Shown here piece by piece: positions 13,145 through 15,240 of a stretch of DNA of 15,240 bases; the first letter of the stretch is position 1; each line of letters starts with the position of its first letter. A program made the position numbers and the translations under genes. The notes under the pieces were generated by a model. It was not told the origin of the DNA, searched no databases, and saw only the letters and a program-made list of their open reading frames with translations. This DNA comes from an uncultured Oscillospiraceae bacterium (GTDB lineage Bacteria; Bacillota; Clostridia; Oscillospirales; Acutalibacteraceae), in the NCBI GenBank assembly GCA_900552925.1, contig USBH01000008.1, forward strand, positions 1-15,240, written 5' to 3'.

Positions 13145-14901
13145 TTCGAAAGCTGATGCGGAGCATCCGCGAGCAGAAGCGGAACTCCATCCTCGCCATG
13201 GTCACCATCAGCGGCGAGGTCGTTTTTGAGGTGATCATCCCGATGCTGATGGCCAACCTCATCGACTACGGCATCGACGCCGGCAACATGAACTATATTG
13301 TGAAAATGGGGCTCGTGCTGCTGCTTTCGGCCGCCGGGCAGCTGCTCTGCGGCATCGCCTCCGGCAAATTCGCCGCCGAAGCCTCGAGCGGCTTTGCGCG
13401 GAACCTGCGCCACGACATGTTCTACAAGGTGCAGAACTTCTCCTTTTCCAATATTGACAAGTTCTCCACGGCCAGCATCGTCACCCGCCTGACGACGGAC
13501 GTGACGAACCTGCAGAACACCTACCAGATGATCATCCGCATGGCGGTGCGCAGCCCGCTGATGATGATCTTCTCGCTCGTCGCCGCCTTCGCGATCGACG
13601 CGCAGCTCTCGCTGATCTTCCTCGCGATCATCCCGATCCTCGCGCTGGGCCTTTACTTCATCATGACGCGGACGCACCCGATCTTCGAGCGCGTTTTCCG
13701 CACCTACGACTGGCTCAACGGCATCGTGCAGGAAAACCTGCACGGCATCCGCGTCGTCAAGTCGTTCGTGCGCGAGGACCACGAGGAAAAGAAGTTCAAC
13801 TCGGTTTCCGAGCGCATCTATAAGGACTTCAAAAAGGCGGAGCAGCGCCTCGCCTGGAACGCCCCGCTGATGCAGCTGTGCATGTACGCCGCCGTCATCC
13901 TGACCTCCTGGTTCGGCGCGCGGACCATCGTCGCCTGCGGCGGCGACGCGGCGCTCGGCCTTTCGACCGGCGAGCTGCTGAGCCTGATCTCCTACGCGAC
14001 GCAGATCCTCATGAGCCTGATGGGCCTCTCGATGATCTTCGTCATGATCACGATGTCCCGCACCTCCGGCGAGCGCGCCATCGAGCTGCTCGACGAGACG
14101 CCCGACATCTCCACGCCGGACAACGCCGTGACCGAAGTGCCGGACGGCAGCATCGCGTTTGAGCACGTCCGGTTCAGCTACCACAAGGGCGGCGGCAAGC
14201 CCGTGCTCGACGACATCGACCTGAAAATCCCGACCGGCGCAACGGTCGGCATCATCGGCGGCACCGGCTCCTCAAAATCCAGCCTTGTGCAGCTCATCCC
14301 CCGCCTGTACGACGTGCAGCAGGGCGCCGTGAAGGTCGGCGGCATCGACGTGCGCCGCTACGACCTCGACGCGCTGCGCGGCGCGGTCGCGATGGTGCTG
14401 CAGAAAAACGTGCTGTTCTCCGGCACGATCAAGGAGAACCTGCGCTGGGGCGACGAGCACGCGACGGACGAGGAGCTCGTCCACGCCTGCAAGCTCGCGC
14501 AGGCGGACGACTTCATCCGCGCCTTCCCGCAGGGCTACGACACCTACATCGAACAGGGCGGCACCAACGTCTCCGGCGGTCAGAAGCAGCGCCTGTGCAT
14601 CGCGCGCGCCCTGCTGAAGCACCCGAAGATTCTGATTCTCGACGACTCGACAAGCGCCGTCGACACGCGTACCGACGCGCTGATCCGTGAGGCGTTTGCG
14701 ACGGAGATCCCCGACACGACGAAGATCATCATCGCGCAGCGCATCGCCTCGGTGCAGGACGCCGACATGATCCTCGTGCTCGACGACGGCCGCATCACGG
14801 CCTGCGGCAGGCACGAAGAGCTGCTCGAGTCCAGCCCGATCTACCGCGAGGTATACGAATCCCAGACGAAAGGAGACGACGACAATGCCCCCACGTCCTA
14901 A
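13141..14901 (+). CDS. ABC exporter half-transporter with degenerate ATP site
   Basis: A 586-residue type IV (MsbA-like) exporter: six-helix transmembrane domain (about 1-320), then the nucleotide-binding domain (about 330-580). Motifs: Walker A GGTGSSKSS (373-381), Q-loop Gln421, signature VSGGQKQR (477-484), Walker B LILDD. The catalytic-glutamate position is Asp502 and the switch histidine is Gln533 (IIAQR), the pattern known from the degenerate half of heterodimers such as TM287/288 and BmrC/BmrD. It therefore most likely needs the partner encoded at 14885. Substrate unknown; multidrug efflux is inferred from the MarR context. The start is TTG at 13141, overlapping the marR stop, with AAAGGAGGG 7 nt upstream. 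Confidence 0.95.
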   Translation: MIRKLMRSIREQKRNSILAMVTISGEVVFEVIIPMLMANLIDYGIDAGNMNYIVKMGLVLLLSAAGQLLCGIASGKFAAEASSGFARNLRHDMFYKVQNFSFSNIDKFSTASIVTRLTTDVTNLQNTYQMIIRMAVRSPLMMIFSLVAAFAIDAQLSLIFLAIIPILALGLYFIMTRTHPIFERVFRTYDWLNGIVQENLHGIRVVKSFVREDHEEKKFNSVSERIYKDFKKAEQRLAWNAPLMQLCMYAAVILTSWFGARTIVACGGDAALGLSTGELLSLISYATQILMSLMGLSMIFVMITMSRTSGERAIELLDETPDISTPDNAVTEVPDGSIAFEHVRFSYHKGGGKPVLDDIDLKIPTGATVGIIGGTGSSKSSLVQLIPRLYDVQQGAVKVGGIDVRRYDLDALRGAVAMVLQKNVLFSGTIKENLRWGDEHATDEELVHACKLAQADDFIRAFPQGYDTYIEQGGTNVSGGQKQRLCIARALLKHPKILILDDSTSAVDTRTDALIREAFATEIPDTTKIIIAQRIASVQDADMILVLDDGRITACGRHEELLESSPIYREVYESQTKGDDDNAPTS

Positions 14902-15193
14902 CGGCCCGCGGCTTTCCATGAAGGAAAGCCTGCAGCAGCTCGACAAAAAGACGCTGAAGCGGCTGCTTTCCTATATGAAGCCATACCGCTTCCAGCTCAT
15001 CCTCGTGTTCATCTGCATTGCGATCAGCGCCTTTGCCAGCGTCATGTCCTCGCTGTTCCTGCAGCGGCTGATCGACGATTACATTGCGCCGCTCCTGCTC
15101 GAAGCCGCGCCGGTCTTCACCGGCCTGTTCTTCGCCCTGTGCCAGATGGCGGTCATCTACATCATCGGCGCGTTCGCCACGCTGTTCTACAAC
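14885..15193 (+). CDS. second ABC exporter half-transporter, cut by contig end
   Basis: The first 103 codons of a partner half-transporter. The N-terminus is basic and soluble (MPPRPNGPRLSMKESLQQLD), then SYMKPYRFQLILVFICIAIS begins the first transmembrane helix, with LFLQRLIDDYIAPLL as the extracellular turn and a second helix starting near ALCQMAVIYIIG. It begins inside the preceding gene (17-nt overlap, other frame) with AAAGGAG about 10 nt upstream, typical of coupled heterodimer subunits. Expected to supply the intact ATP site lacking in its neighbour (family knowledge). Genomic sequence ends at 15193; the continuation LSLIHISEPTR is translated Nextera adapter. Confidence 0.92.
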
Positions 15194-15240
15194 CTGTCTC
15201 TTATACACATCTCCGAGCCCACGAGACTGCAGCTAATCTC
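15194..15240 (+). other. Nextera i7-side sequencing adapter (artefact)
   Basis: Positions 15194-15227 match the Tn5 mosaic end (CTGTCTCTTATACACATCT) plus the Nextera read-2 arm ending CCCACGAGAC. Positions 15228-15235 (tgcagcta) sit where an 8-nt i7 index belongs and atctc begins the P7 arm. A minus-strand frame starting MYKRQ is an adapter product. Confidence 0.97.

Noticed and set aside
13066..14184. 372-codon minus-strand open frame
   Set aside because: Antisense to marR and the ABC exporter gene, which have clear motifs.

Overview
The genomic insert runs from about 50 to 15193. Both ends carry untrimmed Nextera (Tn5) adapter with index bases, so this is a complete assembled contig whose ends are library artefacts. 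The insert looks like a GC-rich Firmicute, probably a gut or rumen clostridium of the Oscillospirales type (inference). The reasons are strong AGGAGG-type ribosome sites, TTG and GTG starts, sigma-A promoters with 17-nt spacers, LCP and GtrA envelope proteins, a YrzB/DUF1292 protein, and a ferredoxin-fused aldo/keto reductase. The high GC produces very long false open frames opposite real genes.

Left part (50-4489), all on the minus strand. A thioredoxin reductase and a GtrA membrane protein form one unit. A promoter buried in the 3' end of gtrA starts a second unit: an LCP ligase, an NDP-sugar-type nucleotidyltransferase, a bacterial PH-domain protein and a small membrane-anchored protein. 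Together the GtrA, nucleotidyltransferase and LCP genes suggest making and attaching a cell-wall glycopolymer.

Middle (4490-6457). This is an AT-richer stretch of about 2 kb without a convincing intact gene. It contains a near-consensus minus-strand promoter (TTGACA-N17-TATTAT, 5995-6023) and, about 1.3 kb downstream, a minus-strand intrinsic terminator (4655-4689). Between them lie an 8.6-copy heptamer repeat, twin hairpins with the same loop, a 37-nt near-perfect palindrome and broken coding-like frames. It is either a long structured RNA or a decayed, possibly phase-variable gene, and it is the least explained part of the window.

Right of that (6381-8727), on the plus strand: a DUF1292 gene, a roughly 195-nt structured RNA that resembles 6S RNA, a terminator, then a GNAT acetyltransferase with the AzlC/AzlD branched-chain amino acid exporter. 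A two-way terminator separates this from minus-strand genes: a ferredoxin-fused aldo/keto reductase, a small MazG-type pyrophosphohydrolase, gapA, and an unrecognised multi-pass membrane protein.

Right end (12387-15193): a divergent promoter region, then a MarR regulator overlapping a heterodimeric-type ABC exporter half with a degenerate ATP site, followed by the start of its partner, cut off by the contig end. An inverted repeat centred on the consensus -10 box is a likely MarR operator.
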